Made by a program: the position numbers and the translations under genes
In this document: piece by piece, positions 25,869 through 35,498 of the stretch
Layout: each line of letters opens with the position of its first letter
How positions within the stretch are numbered: the stretch's first letter is position 1
NCBI RefSeq assembly: GCF_033344935.1
Contig: NZ_JAWPMM010000001.1
Location: 1,846,001 to 1,910,000, forward strand
Origin: Reichenbachiella sp.
GTDB lineage: Bacteria; Bacteroidota; Bacteroidia; Cytophagales; Cyclobacteriaceae
Length of the DNA: 64,000 nt
Direction: 5' to 3'
The notes under the pieces: generated by a model
What the model was told of the DNA's origin: nothing
The model's database searches: none
The model's input: the letters and a program-made list of their open reading frames with translations, nothing else

Positions 25869-26651
25869 ATGCATATTTCGAAATTTTATAAGATGGGATA
25901 CGCCAGAGAACGACAGGCCTTTACTACCATTTTTATTATTGGTTTGGTGATCTCATTAGTGTTGACTGTTAAGTTAGCAGTTTTGAACAGTCGGTATGAA
26001 AAGCCAAATTGGGACGATATCTATGTCATTTGGGTTGAGTATGTGCTATTCGCCTTTGCAGCTCCCGTATTTTTAAAAAGTTGTAGACAGGGTGGCAGAG
26101 CCAAACTAGTACTCGCGGTACTGGCTGCATTATCATTTGTGTTCTCTTACCTATTTATTTTAACAAGTATTGATTGGTGGGTAGTTGAACAGTCGTATTC
26201 TTTTTGGTCAGGGTTTGAATTTGCAATTCTACATTCTGGACTTCAGGTGTTGTTGGTGTATGGACTCATTGCCGTAGCTCTTGTGTTACTGAGAGTTGGA
26301 GACACTCCAGTTTCCTATTTGAAAAATATAAAATTAAGAGATCAAGGCCTGAATTATGTAATTAGTACTGATCGGTTAATCTTTATTGAGGCGAATGATA
26401 ACTATGTGAACCTTGTGACAAATGATGGTAAAAAACACTTGCTTAGAATGACCTTGTCGACGTTAGAATCTCAACTGGATCCTTTAGTTTTTCAGCGAAT
26501 TCATAGAAAGTTTATTGTTAATCTTAAAGCCATAGCTTTTTGGAAGGCTGATTCAAATGGCGGAAACCTCATTACGATGATAGATCAGACAACTTTAAAA
26601 ATGAGCAAGTCCTTTAGGGATAAGATTGACGAGATTACTAGAAAACGATAG
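25869..26651 (+). CDS. Membrane-anchored LytTR transcriptional regulator
   Basis: This 260-residue protein has four predicted membrane helices in the first 150 residues. A LytTR DNA-binding domain at about 165-260 carries DRLIFIEANDNYVNLVTNDGKK, MTLSTLESQL and FQRIHRKFIVNLKAI, which are diagnostic. This is the Bacteroidota type that lacks a receiver domain and acts from the membrane. It lies 92 bases before a DoxX-family gene on the same strand, so the two may be one unit. The signal is unknown. Confidence 0.9.
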   Translation: MHISKFYKMGYARERQAFTTIFIIGLVISLVLTVKLAVLNSRYEKPNWDDIYVIWVEYVLFAFAAPVFLKSCRQGGRAKLVLAVLAALSFVFSYLFILTSIDWWVVEQSYSFWSGFEFAILHSGLQVLLVYGLIAVALVLLRVGDTPVSYLKNIKLRDQGLNYVISTDRLIFIEANDNYVNLVTNDGKKHLLRMTLSTLESQLDPLVFQRIHRKFIVNLKAIAFWKADSNGGNLITMIDQTTLKMSKSFRDKIDEITRKR

Positions 26652-26743
26652 CTTTTCACCACAATTTATCTGTAGTTCGCCACATTAATTTGTTTCGAGC
26701 AAGAATCTCTCATTACGTTTGAGTAGATCAAAATATAGATCAG

Positions 26744-27139
26744 ATGTTTCAAACAACTCTTCAAAATTTCCGAATTCAACTCACCAAAGCTAAACCTATG
26801 TTGCTCTGGTTAATCGGGGCCTATTTATCATATAAGTTAATGATCAATGGCTTTCGCAAATTTGATCCCGATGGTATGTGGACCAAGGCATTTATAAAAT
26901 GGGGCTACCCTGTTTGGTTTAGAATTTTTATAGGAGTGCTTGAAATTTTGGGCGGACTACTTTTGTTAATTCCCCGTACAAGGCATTTGGGCGGAATAAT
27001 ACTAGCCATTGTTATGATTGGGGCATTGTGTACACGGCTGATATTTGGAACAACTTTAAACGATGCGTTAGCAATAGCATTCAATGCTATTGTTTTTTTC
27101 TATCTGGCTTCAGATCACACAAAAAAGGGACTGATATAG
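26744..27139 (+). CDS. DoxX-family membrane protein
   Basis: This 131-residue protein has four membrane helices. LLWLIGAYLSYKLMINGFRKF, then a polar WTKAFIKWGYPVWFRIFIGVLEILGGLLLLIP segment and a third and fourth helix, fit DoxX/DoxD-like proteins of the SURF4 superfamily, for which no general function is proven. Its stop is two bases from the convergent stop of smc, so there is no room for a terminator between them. Confidence 0.75.
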   Translation: MFQTTLQNFRIQLTKAKPMLLWLIGAYLSYKLMINGFRKFDPDGMWTKAFIKWGYPVWFRIFIGVLEILGGLLLLIPRTRHLGGIILAIVMIGALCTRLIFGTTLNDALAIAFNAIVFFYLASDHTKKGLI

Positions 27140-27140
27140 G

Positions 27141-30100
27141 TTAAGCCAATTCTTTTAGGTCAACAGGAACTACACGAGAAACACCCTGCTCAACCATAGT
27201 TACACCGTAAATAACATCGGTAGAGATCATCGTACGTTTGTTGTGCGTCACAATGATGAATTGAGATTCGCTCGAAAATTCTCGAATGATATTGTTGAAC
27301 TTATCGATATTGGCATCATCCAAAGGTGCGTCTACCTCATCGAAAATACAGAATGGAGCAGGTTTGATTAGATAAATGGCGAAAAGCAAAGCGGTTGCCG
27401 TGAGTGTTTTTTCTCCTCCAGAGAGCTGATTAATACTCAATGGCCGTTTACCTTTTGGCTTAGCCATGATCTCAATGGTTGATTCTAAAGGATCGTCTGG
27501 GTTAGATAAACGCAGATCACATTGATCTTCTTCGGTGAATAGTGATCTAAATACTCTGATGAAATTGGTTTTGATATTTTCAAAGGCTTCAACGAAAGTA
27601 TCTTTAGCCACTGCATCGATTTCACTGATAGTTTCCATCAAAGACTCTTTGGCTTTTATCAAGTCTTCTTTTTGGCTGATGATGAAATCATGTCGCTCTT
27701 TAATTTCTTCATAAGCTTCCATCGCCATCGGGTTGATTGGCCCCATGGTATCCATTCGGCTTTTTAGTTTTTCTACATGTGCTCGAAGCTCTTCTTCGCT
27801 CAAGTCTTTCAGTGCTGCCGTTTTTTCTTCGTCTTCTTTACCGTCTATGAGAAGTTGGTCTATGTCGATATTAAACTCTACGGAGAGTCGCTCTTTGACG
27901 CTGGATAATTGAAGACGAGTTTCGTTGAGTTCGTTCTGCACCTCCATGATGTTCACGTCGGTTTGTTCACGTTCGCGCTGAATTTCTCGTGCTTCTTTTT
28001 CTACTGTTTCGATCAGCTCTCTTTCGGCATAGTAGTCTTTTTCTGCCTCGGTTACAGCTACCTCAATCGAGTCCTTCTCCTCATACATTTCGATGAGTTG
28101 GTCGTCATTAGAGTCAGATTTTTCAATCAGTTGACGAACTTCTTCGTCTGTCTGTTTTAATTCTGATTGGTTTTTTTCAATGCGCTCTTTGGCGGAATCT
28201 AGATTTCCTTGCTTGTGCGAAATCTCTTGTTCTATACTCGCTACCTTATTCTGCTGCTGATGATAGAGTATGTTTTCTTGATTGAAAGCAGTAGATTTTT
28301 CGTTGAGCTGGTCGTTGTAAGAACTCAATTCCGCTTTAAAGCTTGTGTTTTTCAATTCAAGCTCTTCAAGCAATTTTTGCTCTGTTTCTTTCTTTGGAGT
28401 AAGCTCAGCAATCTCTTCATTGAGTACATTGATGTTCTCTAGGATGTCCTCGCTCTTATTAGTGTTTTCTGTAAGGAGATTTGAAAATTGCTCTTGTTTC
28501 GTCACAAAGGAGACATGTTCTTCTTTGATTTGAGCCAATTCTACTTGAACCACTTCTAACTGCTCCTCAAAATTATTTTCTTTGAGGCGGTTCAGATCCG
28601 ATACTTTTTCCTCCAGGTTGGACTTTACTTCATTGAGCTTAGCGGTCAATTTCTTAATTGAGGCAGACAGCTTCTCAAGATTTTTTGCTCGACCGATTCG
28701 CTTTCCTTCAAACAACCCTACTGAGCCACCTGATATACTAAATTGTCGGTCGATGACTTTGCCGTTTTTGGTAATCAAGACGGTGTCTCTATGATCCGTG
28801 CCTTGGGGATCTTCGAAACTGCTGATGTACACATTGTCGAGTATATACCCGATAAGTTTTTTGTATTTAGGATCGTATTCTACTACTTCCGTAGCAGCCA
28901 CCGCATTTTCAATAAAATCAGTTTGAGTAGGTTTGAATTTCTCAAATCGATCCAAAACAAAGAAATGTGCTTTCCCTTTTGCAGCATCGCTTAGGATATT
29001 AATGGCTTTGAATGCTTCGGCTTCGGTGTCGACTATGTAGTAGTTCATGTACGACTCCAGATAGTTTTCTACAGTCACGCGATACTCCTCAGGACAAGTC
29101 AGGATGTCAGATAGCAGTGGTGCATTTTTACTCCAACTGGTTTCCTTTTTTAGGAATTTAATCGCCTCAGGGAAGCCCTCAAGATTATCTACGAGCGATT
29201 TGGTAAGGTTGTATTCGTTTTGCGAAGCGTCAAGTTTTCTATTGACTTGAGTCAATTCTTCTTTGATTACTTCTATTGTTTTTTCGGAATGAGTGATTCT
29301 GTTTTTGAGTTCCTCATCTTTTGATTTCAGATAGTCGTATTGCTCTTGCTTTTCCTTCTTTTCAAGCTCAATTTCAGAGATTCGCTTCTCGAAATTCTGG
29401 AGATTTTCTGTTTTTGTAGACGTATCTGTAGCGGCCTTTTCTAGTTCTTGTTTTAGTGAACTCACTTGGATCGACTTGATCTCCAAAGACTTGATCAGCT
29501 GATATACTTCTTCTTTTTTGTTGATGAAGTTTTGGTTGAGCTCTTCACCTTCATTTTTAAGAGCTTCATTTTTAGCCTTTTCCTCTTCGAAATCTCGCTT
29601 TAGTGTTTCCAGCTTGTGAAAGACTTCGCTTAATATCTTTTCTGAAGAGAGTTTTTCATTGCTCAAGCTAGAAATAGAGAAAGAGGCTCTTTCGCTACTT
29701 TTTCTATCCTGCTCTATGATTTCTTTCAAACTATCACTTCTATCATTCAAAAAGCGAAGGCGTTCATTTTTAATTTTCTTTTCGCTCTCGTATTGCCTGA
29801 TTTTATTGACATGCTCGTTGAGCGTTTTTTGTCGAGTAGCGAGCGTTTTTTCTTTGCTTACCAAATCAGCTTTAGACTTTTCAGCTTGTGCTTCCTTTTC
29901 TGCTAGCTGTTTATTGAGGCTGATTTTTTTATCGTTGTTCTGCTCGGTAGATTTTTTTAAACTTTCTAGTTTCTCCTTTTGCTGTTGCAAAGTGGACTTG
30001 GCTAGCTCTACGCTATAGGTTTTATAGTCCTCTTTGATTTGATAGTACTTCTTGGCTTGTTTGGCCTGTCGCTCTAGCGACTTTAGGTTTTTGTCAATTT

Positions 30101-30689
30101 CGAAAAGTAAATCTTCCACACGATCCAAATCTGCATCGGTATCATTGAGCTTTCGTAGTGTCTCTTTTTTTCGGATTTTAAACTTAGAAATACCTGCCGC
30201 CTCTTCGAACAGCCCACGTCTTGAGTTGTCTTTGTCGTTTAGGATGTTATCTACCATACCCAATTCGATGATAGCATAGCTATTGGACGCAATACCCGTA
30301 TCGAGGAATAAGCTGGTGATATCTTTCAATCTACAGGTGACGCCATTGAGTTGGTATTCACTTTCTCCGGAACGATAATATCGTCTGGTGATGGTTACAT
30401 TGGAGTATTCGGTAGGGAGGAGGTTTTTAGTGTTTTTGAATGAAAGTGATACTTCTGCCAATTGGGTGGGTTTACGGTTTTTGGTTCCGTTGAAGATGAT
30501 ATTGTCCATCTTCTCTGAGCGTAGGGACTTTACCTTTTGCTCTCCCAGTACCCAACGGATGGAGTCTACTACATTGGACTTGCCACAGCCATTAGGCCCT
30601 ACAATTCCTGTAATCCCTTCATCAAAGTTGATGACCACTTTGTCACCAAAACTTTTGAATCCTTTAATCTCTAACTTGGTCAGTTGCAT
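27141..30689 (-). CDS. smc: Chromosome segregation protein SMC
   Basis: At 1182 residues this is full length for SMC. The N-terminal ATPase half has the Walker A motif GPNGCGKSNVVDSIRW at about 32-47. Two long coiled coils flank a hinge at about 510-650 (NLEGFPEAIKFL, LSDILTCPEEYRVTVENYL, TKNGKVIDRQFSISGGSVG). The C-terminal half has the signature motif LSGGEKTLTATALLFAIY and Walker B with CIFDEVDAPLDDANIDKF. The protein homodimerises at the hinge and, with ScpA/ScpB in other bacteria, organises and separates chromosomes. It is transcribed alone on the minus strand here. Confidence 0.97.
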   Translation of the reverse strand: MQLTKLEIKGFKSFGDKVVINFDEGITGIVGPNGCGKSNVVDSIRWVLGEQKVKSLRSEKMDNIIFNGTKNRKPTQLAEVSLSFKNTKNLLPTEYSNVTITRRYYRSGESEYQLNGVTCRLKDITSLFLDTGIASNSYAIIELGMVDNILNDKDNSRRGLFEEAAGISKFKIRKKETLRKLNDTDADLDRVEDLLFEIDKNLKSLERQAKQAKKYYQIKEDYKTYSVELAKSTLQQQKEKLESLKKSTEQNNDKKISLNKQLAEKEAQAEKSKADLVSKEKTLATRQKTLNEHVNKIRQYESEKKIKNERLRFLNDRSDSLKEIIEQDRKSSERASFSISSLSNEKLSSEKILSEVFHKLETLKRDFEEEKAKNEALKNEGEELNQNFINKKEEVYQLIKSLEIKSIQVSSLKQELEKAATDTSTKTENLQNFEKRISEIELEKKEKQEQYDYLKSKDEELKNRITHSEKTIEVIKEELTQVNRKLDASQNEYNLTKSLVDNLEGFPEAIKFLKKETSWSKNAPLLSDILTCPEEYRVTVENYLESYMNYYIVDTEAEAFKAINILSDAAKGKAHFFVLDRFEKFKPTQTDFIENAVAATEVVEYDPKYKKLIGYILDNVYISSFEDPQGTDHRDTVLITKNGKVIDRQFSISGGSVGLFEGKRIGRAKNLEKLSASIKKLTAKLNEVKSNLEEKVSDLNRLKENNFEEQLEVVQVELAQIKEEHVSFVTKQEQFSNLLTENTNKSEDILENINVLNEEIAELTPKKETEQKLLEELELKNTSFKAELSSYNDQLNEKSTAFNQENILYHQQQNKVASIEQEISHKQGNLDSAKERIEKNQSELKQTDEEVRQLIEKSDSNDDQLIEMYEEKDSIEVAVTEAEKDYYAERELIETVEKEAREIQREREQTDVNIMEVQNELNETRLQLSSVKERLSVEFNIDIDQLLIDGKEDEEKTAALKDLSEEELRAHVEKLKSRMDTMGPINPMAMEAYEEIKERHDFIISQKEDLIKAKESLMETISEIDAVAKDTFVEAFENIKTNFIRVFRSLFTEEDQCDLRLSNPDDPLESTIEIMAKPKGKRPLSINQLSGGEKTLTATALLFAIYLIKPAPFCIFDEVDAPLDDANIDKFNNIIREFSSESQFIIVTHNKRTMISTDVIYGVTMVEQGVSRVVPVDLKELA

Positions 30690-30892
30690 GCAGTATACAC
30701 TTTTTTCAGAACCAACAAATTTAGAATTATTTCCGAAAGGTCAATTGGGCAGAATATCAAACTTATTAACAATTAAACCACATTCTTGAAGAATCGGTTA
30801 ATCGCGTGAAGACTTATAAATCTTTATATAAAATGGAGAAAAGCCGTTCAGACAAATCAACTATTCATCTGAAAAGCTATTACATATTAAAT

Positions 30893-32038
30893 CTACTTTC
30901 TCACCAAATGTGGATATTCATTTTCTCTATTTTGAAATCTCAAAACATGATCTTTTACAATGGTGCCATTGTCAATATTGATGGCGTTTTGAATGGTCTT
31001 GTTATTCTTCCAGCTGCTTCGTCCTTCTATGACAGATGGAAGGTGCACAATGAGTGCAGCAGAAATTGATCGAGACGCACTTTCCCAATAGTAGCTCGGT
31101 GTATGATCCACGGCGTAGTAGTCGATGTGATCCACAGATATGATAGGGTCTTGAAAAGTGGTAGGTTTCGCGCAATAAAACCCCATGCCTTCATCACAAC
31201 TTACATCTATGATCAGCGTGCCGGGCTTTAAGTTATTTTTTTCACTCTCTTTCACATAATCTATTGGATCATCGGTGTCTTGATAGGTGCCATTGATGAT
31301 AATTTCTGATTCCTTGATGAGGTCCATCAGTGGCCTTTCGGTCCCATCATGTTCTGCGACCATCAATCGAGGTTCGCCTTTTTTGCCTTTTCTTATTCGT
31401 GAATAGTGAACATCAAGTACTTCTTCTCTGACTTCATGATCCGGGCGCTGAATACAAATGGTGATATCTCTGAAACCATGGGCTTTTAGTGCATAGATGG
31501 CTCCTCGACTGACTGCCCCGAAGCTAAAAATAATAACCTTTCTCTGATTGCCATAGTGGCCGTCGATGCCTTTAAGCTGAAGTGCATGTATCACAGCACT
31601 GTATCCAGCCATTTCATTGTTTTTATAAAAGGTGTGTCTGCCTATTTGCCCGGATGGATGCCAAACGTACATATCCTCAAACGCAATGAGAGTTAATTTT
31701 TTATCAATAGCAATTTGCGTTATGGCTTCTTGCTGTGCGCAATGTGGGTAGCCCCAAAGCACACCTTCAGATTTCATGTCTTCAAGGTCTGATTGAACCG
31801 GTTTTGCTATGATGGCTGAGCCAATATCAGATAGTATTTCGCTTCGGGTGGCTATCCCACCAGTTTTAGTGCGGATTTCTTCGTCGGTGATGTTGAATGG
31901 TTTTCCGTAGCCTTTTTCAAAAATGAGCTGCTTGCGAATATTTTCTGGCAGTCTGTTGAGGTGTTCGGGATGGATGGGTACACGACGCTCGTCTTGTTTT
32001 TTGGATGTACCGATTACACCCATGGTTAATAAATTCAT
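30893..32038 (-). CDS. N5-(carboxyethyl)ornithine synthase-like / alanine dehydrogenase-family oxidoreductase
   Basis: This 381-residue NAD(P)-dependent enzyme is of the AlaDH/PNT and saccharopine dehydrogenase fold. The N-terminal substrate domain starts MGVIGTSKKQDERRVPIHP, the family's typical opening, with an Arg and Lys pair for the keto acid. A Rossmann domain begins near residue 170 (KVIIFSFGAVSRGAIYALKAHG). The closest type from memory is N5-(1-carboxyethyl)ornithine synthase, which reductively couples pyruvate to ornithine or lysine. Without a search, saccharopine-like or alanine dehydrogenase-like activity cannot be excluded. A structured 5' region lies upstream. Confidence 0.75.
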   Translation of the reverse strand: MNLLTMGVIGTSKKQDERRVPIHPEHLNRLPENIRKQLIFEKGYGKPFNITDEEIRTKTGGIATRSEILSDIGSAIIAKPVQSDLEDMKSEGVLWGYPHCAQQEAITQIAIDKKLTLIAFEDMYVWHPSGQIGRHTFYKNNEMAGYSAVIHALQLKGIDGHYGNQRKVIIFSFGAVSRGAIYALKAHGFRDITICIQRPDHEVREEVLDVHYSRIRKGKKGEPRLMVAEHDGTERPLMDLIKESEIIINGTYQDTDDPIDYVKESEKNNLKPGTLIIDVSCDEGMGFYCAKPTTFQDPIISVDHIDYYAVDHTPSYYWESASRSISAALIVHLPSVIEGRSSWKNNKTIQNAINIDNGTIVKDHVLRFQNRENEYPHLVRK

Positions 32039-32126
32039 GTGATATTCTTTTAAAGAAATGGGAGTGAATCGTAGCGCAATGAATGATACGGATCACCAAA
32101 TAATTATAGTAGACGAGTTACTTTGC

Positions 32127-32245
32127 AGAGAGCATGCATCAAGTGGTTCTCTGTGTATCAACAATCAAAGGAAGACTAGTGTAGTCTTGGCCAGTACGAA
32201 TTGGCCATGAACGGAAATGATATATATCAACGGATAAATAATCCG
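32127..32245. other. Cluster of short hairpins, possible structured RNA
   Basis: Four stem-loops follow one another in about 120 bases of otherwise gene-free DNA (32100-32382): agaga/tctct (32127-32152), aagacta/tagtctt (32172-32188), tggcca/tggcca, which is self-complementary (32188-32207), and cggat/atccg (32231-32245). The region lies upstream of the CEOS-like gene on the minus strand and the 32383 gene on the plus strand, so it could be a leader or a small RNA. No known riboswitch was recognised. Confidence 0.3.
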
Positions 32246-32382
32246 TGACAAAGGTAGTCTATTTCCTTTTAAGGTTCTCGATACTGTTTCTATCGCAAGA
32301 GATTGAGCTGAATATCAATTGAATGTTCACTTTTAGCTTGGTTTAAAACAAAGAATGATTAGGTTTTAATTACATTTGAATC

Positions 32383-32880
32383 ATGGATGATTCGATACTG
32401 TACTATCTTGTTTTAGGAGCGATTTATGTTTTATCAAAGCTTTTTGGTAAAAAGAAAAATCAGGATATTCCGGCTGAAGTAGATGAATATCAGGAATTGG
32501 ATTCGCCCAGACCAACGAAGAAACCTGCACCAACTTTTGAGGACATTCTGAAAGAGCTCACTGGTGAGCAGACACCTGCATTTACCAAAGAAGAAAAGGA
32601 GCATCCACTTCAGCCAGTTCCAGAGCCGGTATTGGCAACTGAATTAGTGGATTATCAAAAGAAGAACATCGAAGCGCTTGAGGAAGATGATCTAATTGAT
32701 ATTGTGCCTCATAAACCACTCGAAAGAAAAAAGCTTCATTTTGAAAGAGATATCCATTTTAAAATGGAAGAGGTAGGAGAAGAGGAGGATATCGGAGGTG
32801 ATATTGAAGAAATGCTCTCTGACTACGATGGAGTCCGTAGAGCAATGGTGCTTAAAGAAGTTTTGGACAGGAAGTATTAA
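32383..32880 (+). CDS. Acidic membrane-tethered protein of unknown function
   Basis: This 165-residue protein has one N-terminal membrane helix (ILYYLVLGAIYVLSKLFG) followed by KKKN, which suggests the rest faces the cytoplasm. The remaining part is low-complexity and acidic with many E, D, P and K residues. The short C-terminal DYDGVRRAMVLKEVLDRKY looks like a conserved helix and may be the functional element. Proteins of this layout are common in Cytophagales as far as I recall, with no assigned role. Its stop overlaps the convergent nadE stop by four bases. Confidence 0.65.
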   Translation: MDDSILYYLVLGAIYVLSKLFGKKKNQDIPAEVDEYQELDSPRPTKKPAPTFEDILKELTGEQTPAFTKEEKEHPLQPVPEPVLATELVDYQKKNIEALEEDDLIDIVPHKPLERKKLHFERDIHFKMEEVGEEEDIGGDIEEMLSDYDGVRRAMVLKEVLDRKY

Positions 32881-34739
32881 GCTTTATCCAACGCTTTTAA
32901 TTCATTCGTAAAACTCCCAGATAAAATCGGGAATCTACACCAAGTCTTAGGGTCTACATTAAAATCATCCAGATGAAAGGATGGAGCCAATCGCTCTCGT
33001 TTCCATTGATTGATCGACCATAGCTTGTAGAATTTCCGGATATAACTTTTCAGTAATTCAGAATCGATATCTAATTCTTTATTTAAAGTCTGAAATACAT
33101 TTAATGGAGACTTTCGCTGGAAAATGCCCAGACGTTCAATCTTAACCATGATAGGGTAGGGCATTAAATCATCTTCGTCGGTTTGTGTGTATTCCTTAGG
33201 TCGCAATTCGGCAGTGGGAGTCAGACTATTGACATGAGAAAGCCCAGAATAGCCTAATTCCTTTTCAGCGTAATTGAGCCATTGAAGTAGGAAAGGTTTG
33301 TCAACACCCGCGATTGGCGCCAAACTACCACTGGTGTCGCCGTCCATCGTCGTATAGCCTACATCTCCCTCACTTCGATTAGAAGTTGTAAGTAGGATGG
33401 CTCCTGTGATATTGGCAATCATCCAAATCAGTGGTGAACGTGTTCTAGCCTGTATATTTTGCATGGCAATGTCGTCTTGTTCCCAAGAGAGCTTTCGGCC
33501 AATTGCTTTTTCTATTATCTCATGATTGGTATTCACCACATCATCGACTTTCCACTGTTTGAATTGTGCACCAATCGATTCAGCTAAAGACTTAGCTGAA
33601 TTTAAAGTGTCCTCGGAAGAGTTTTTGGTGCCTTGGTAGGCGGTGATTAGAATTTTACCAACCAGATGTTTAATTGTTTCAGTTTCTGTCAGTCTCTGAA
33701 TTGAATCCAAATCTTGATGGATGGCATTGGCGAAAGGTTCAATACCCAATTCTTTCACGCCATTTCGAACCGATTCCGCAACCAGTACCGCTATGGATGA
33801 GGAATCGGCGCCACCACTGAGCGATAGGGCATATCCTTTGGCTCTACTCTTTCTGAGGTAATCAAAAAGTCCTAAAGATGCTGCTTTTGCAAAATCACGA
33901 TTGTTGTCTAAGTCATCTACATGATCAGTCTGCTTATAAGCTTTGCTTTTGACATCAATATCAAAAGTCAATAACTCATACGGCTTGAAAGATAATCGCT
34001 TGTTTGTGGCCAATAATTGACCATGACTTGCCAGTATGATGTCTCCATCATAAATAACTCTGCCCGATTCGTTGCCCAACTGATTGACGTATAAATAGTG
34101 GCATTCAAAATTGAGACTGCTAGTTACGATTAGGTTCTCTCTTATCTTATGCTTCCCAAAGGCAAAGTGACTAGCGCTAGGGTTGAGAATCAAATCCACG
34201 CCTTTTTCAAACAATCGACATGCGGGTCTGTTTTCATTCCAGGCATCTTCACAGATTTCAAACCCAACGTATACGCCTTCAATATGGAAAGTCAAGTCCC
34301 CAATAGGGTAGCTTTGACCATCGATGGTTAAAGATTCTTTAAGCCCGTTAGGCCAGGGTGAAAACCAACGTGGTTCGTAGTGAATGCCATCATTGGCTAG
34401 GATTTGTTTAGCGTAAAAACCTTGAATCTTGCCATTTTGGATTAGGCAAGTGGTATTGTAAATTTTGTGGTTGTGAATAATCGGTAGGCCAACGGCAACG
34501 GCTATGTTTTCACAGAGAGGTACGATTTTTTGAAGTTGATTAATCGCTTCTTCTACTAGCCACTCACTTAAGAATAAATCTTGGCAACCATAGGCCGTGA
34601 TACAGAGTTCAGGCAAACATAATATCCGAACATTTTGTTCTTGCGCTTCACGGATCGCCTTTTTTATGTTAGAAACATTATTGTCCCAGTCAATTGGAGT
34701 TTGGTTGAGGCAGGCGCCAGCGATTCGGATTTGGCTCAT
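32877..34739 (-). CDS. nadE: Glutamine-dependent NAD+ synthetase
   Basis: This 620-residue two-domain enzyme performs the last step of NAD+ synthesis: deamido-NAD + ATP + glutamine give NAD+. The N-terminal nitrilase-like glutaminase domain (1-270) has its Glu in CLPELCITAYGCQDLF, Lys in KQILANDGIHYEPRWF and Cys in VGFEICEDAW. The C-terminal synthetase domain has the PP-loop ALSLSGGADSSSIAVLV near residue 305. Full length and motif-complete. It follows rnc with an 18-base gap and no terminator seen, so it may be the last gene of the acpP-fabF-rnc-nadE unit. Confidence 0.95.
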   Translation of the reverse strand: MSQIRIAGACLNQTPIDWDNNVSNIKKAIREAQEQNVRILCLPELCITAYGCQDLFLSEWLVEEAINQLQKIVPLCENIAVAVGLPIIHNHKIYNTTCLIQNGKIQGFYAKQILANDGIHYEPRWFSPWPNGLKESLTIDGQSYPIGDLTFHIEGVYVGFEICEDAWNENRPACRLFEKGVDLILNPSASHFAFGKHKIRENLIVTSSLNFECHYLYVNQLGNESGRVIYDGDIILASHGQLLATNKRLSFKPYELLTFDIDVKSKAYKQTDHVDDLDNNRDFAKAASLGLFDYLRKSRAKGYALSLSGGADSSSIAVLVAESVRNGVKELGIEPFANAIHQDLDSIQRLTETETIKHLVGKILITAYQGTKNSSEDTLNSAKSLAESIGAQFKQWKVDDVVNTNHEIIEKAIGRKLSWEQDDIAMQNIQARTRSPLIWMIANITGAILLTTSNRSEGDVGYTTMDGDTSGSLAPIAGVDKPFLLQWLNYAEKELGYSGLSHVNSLTPTAELRPKEYTQTDEDDLMPYPIMVKIERLGIFQRKSPLNVFQTLNKELDIDSELLKSYIRKFYKLWSINQWKRERLAPSFHLDDFNVDPKTWCRFPILSGSFTNELKALDKA

Positions 34740-34757
34740 GTGAGGATTTGGGTAATT

Positions 34758-35474
34758 CTATTCAATTTTTAACACTTGGCATGACTTTTCAGCGGCATTC
34801 TGTTCAGCTTTTTTCTTACTTAGTCCATGGCCCACACTGATTTCTTTCTTGCCAACGTACACCTTCGCCTCGAATTTCTTAAAATGCTTTTGATTGTCTT
34901 GTTCTTCTACTTCAAATCGAAGGTCTTTGTTTTCTTTTTGAGACCATTCTATGATTTTACTTTTGAAGTTCGTGTTGTTGTTGATGATTTCATCCAGGTC
35001 GATATGCGGGATGATCAGCATTTTGAAGATAAATGCTTTGGTGGCTGCAAAACCTTTATCTAAATACACAGCTCCAACAAGCGCTTCTAGCGCATCTCCA
35101 TAAATAGATTTGAATGATTGACCATTGGCTTTAAGCTGCCCATTGTATTTGATGACATCAGCTAAACCAATTTTTCTAGCCAATTGATTCAGGTGTTCCC
35201 GATTGACCATTCGCGATCTGACCTCAGTCAGAAATCCTTCATCCTTGAACGGGTATTTGTTGAATAGATATTCGGCTACAGCCATGCCTAAGACAGCATC
35301 GCCCAAGTATTCCAGCCGTTCATTAGACTCTAAAAATCCTTTGCGACTTTCTTGCGCAGCCGAACTGTGCCTCATCGCGAGGGCATAGAGTTTCAGGTTG
35401 GATGGATTAAATCCAATGATTCGTTTTAATAAAACGGCAAACTTCCGGTCTTTAGCGTTTCTGAATAACAGCAG
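34758..35474 (-). CDS. rnc: Ribonuclease III with an anomalous 5' end
   Basis: The enzyme cuts double-stranded RNA in rRNA processing. The signature NERLEYLGDAVLGMAVAEYLF, the acidic residues of the active site and a C-terminal double-stranded RNA-binding domain (GHGLSKKKAEQNAAEKSCQVL) are present. The first ATG (35375) would lose about 33 conserved residues, since the frame upstream reads RNAKDRKFAVLLKRIIGFN and then PSNLKLYALA, typical of the family. No ATG, GTG or TTG lies in that part. A well-placed GAAGGG site precedes a GTG at 35493-35495, but an in-frame TAA follows at 35481-35483. The start may be CTG at 35474, used here, or the gene carries a nonsense mutation or sequence error. Confidence 0.85.
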   Translation of the reverse strand: MLLFRNAKDRKFAVLLKRIIGFNPSNLKLYALAMRHSSAAQESRKGFLESNERLEYLGDAVLGMAVAEYLFNKYPFKDEGFLTEVRSRMVNREHLNQLARKIGLADVIKYNGQLKANGQSFKSIYGDALEALVGAVYLDKGFAATKAFIFKMLIIPHIDLDEIINNNTNFKSKIIEWSQKENKDLRFEVEEQDNQKHFKKFEAKVYVGKKEISVGHGLSKKKAEQNAAEKSCQVLKIE

Positions 35475-35498
35475 CGGCTTTTAAATTAGTTTCACAAA

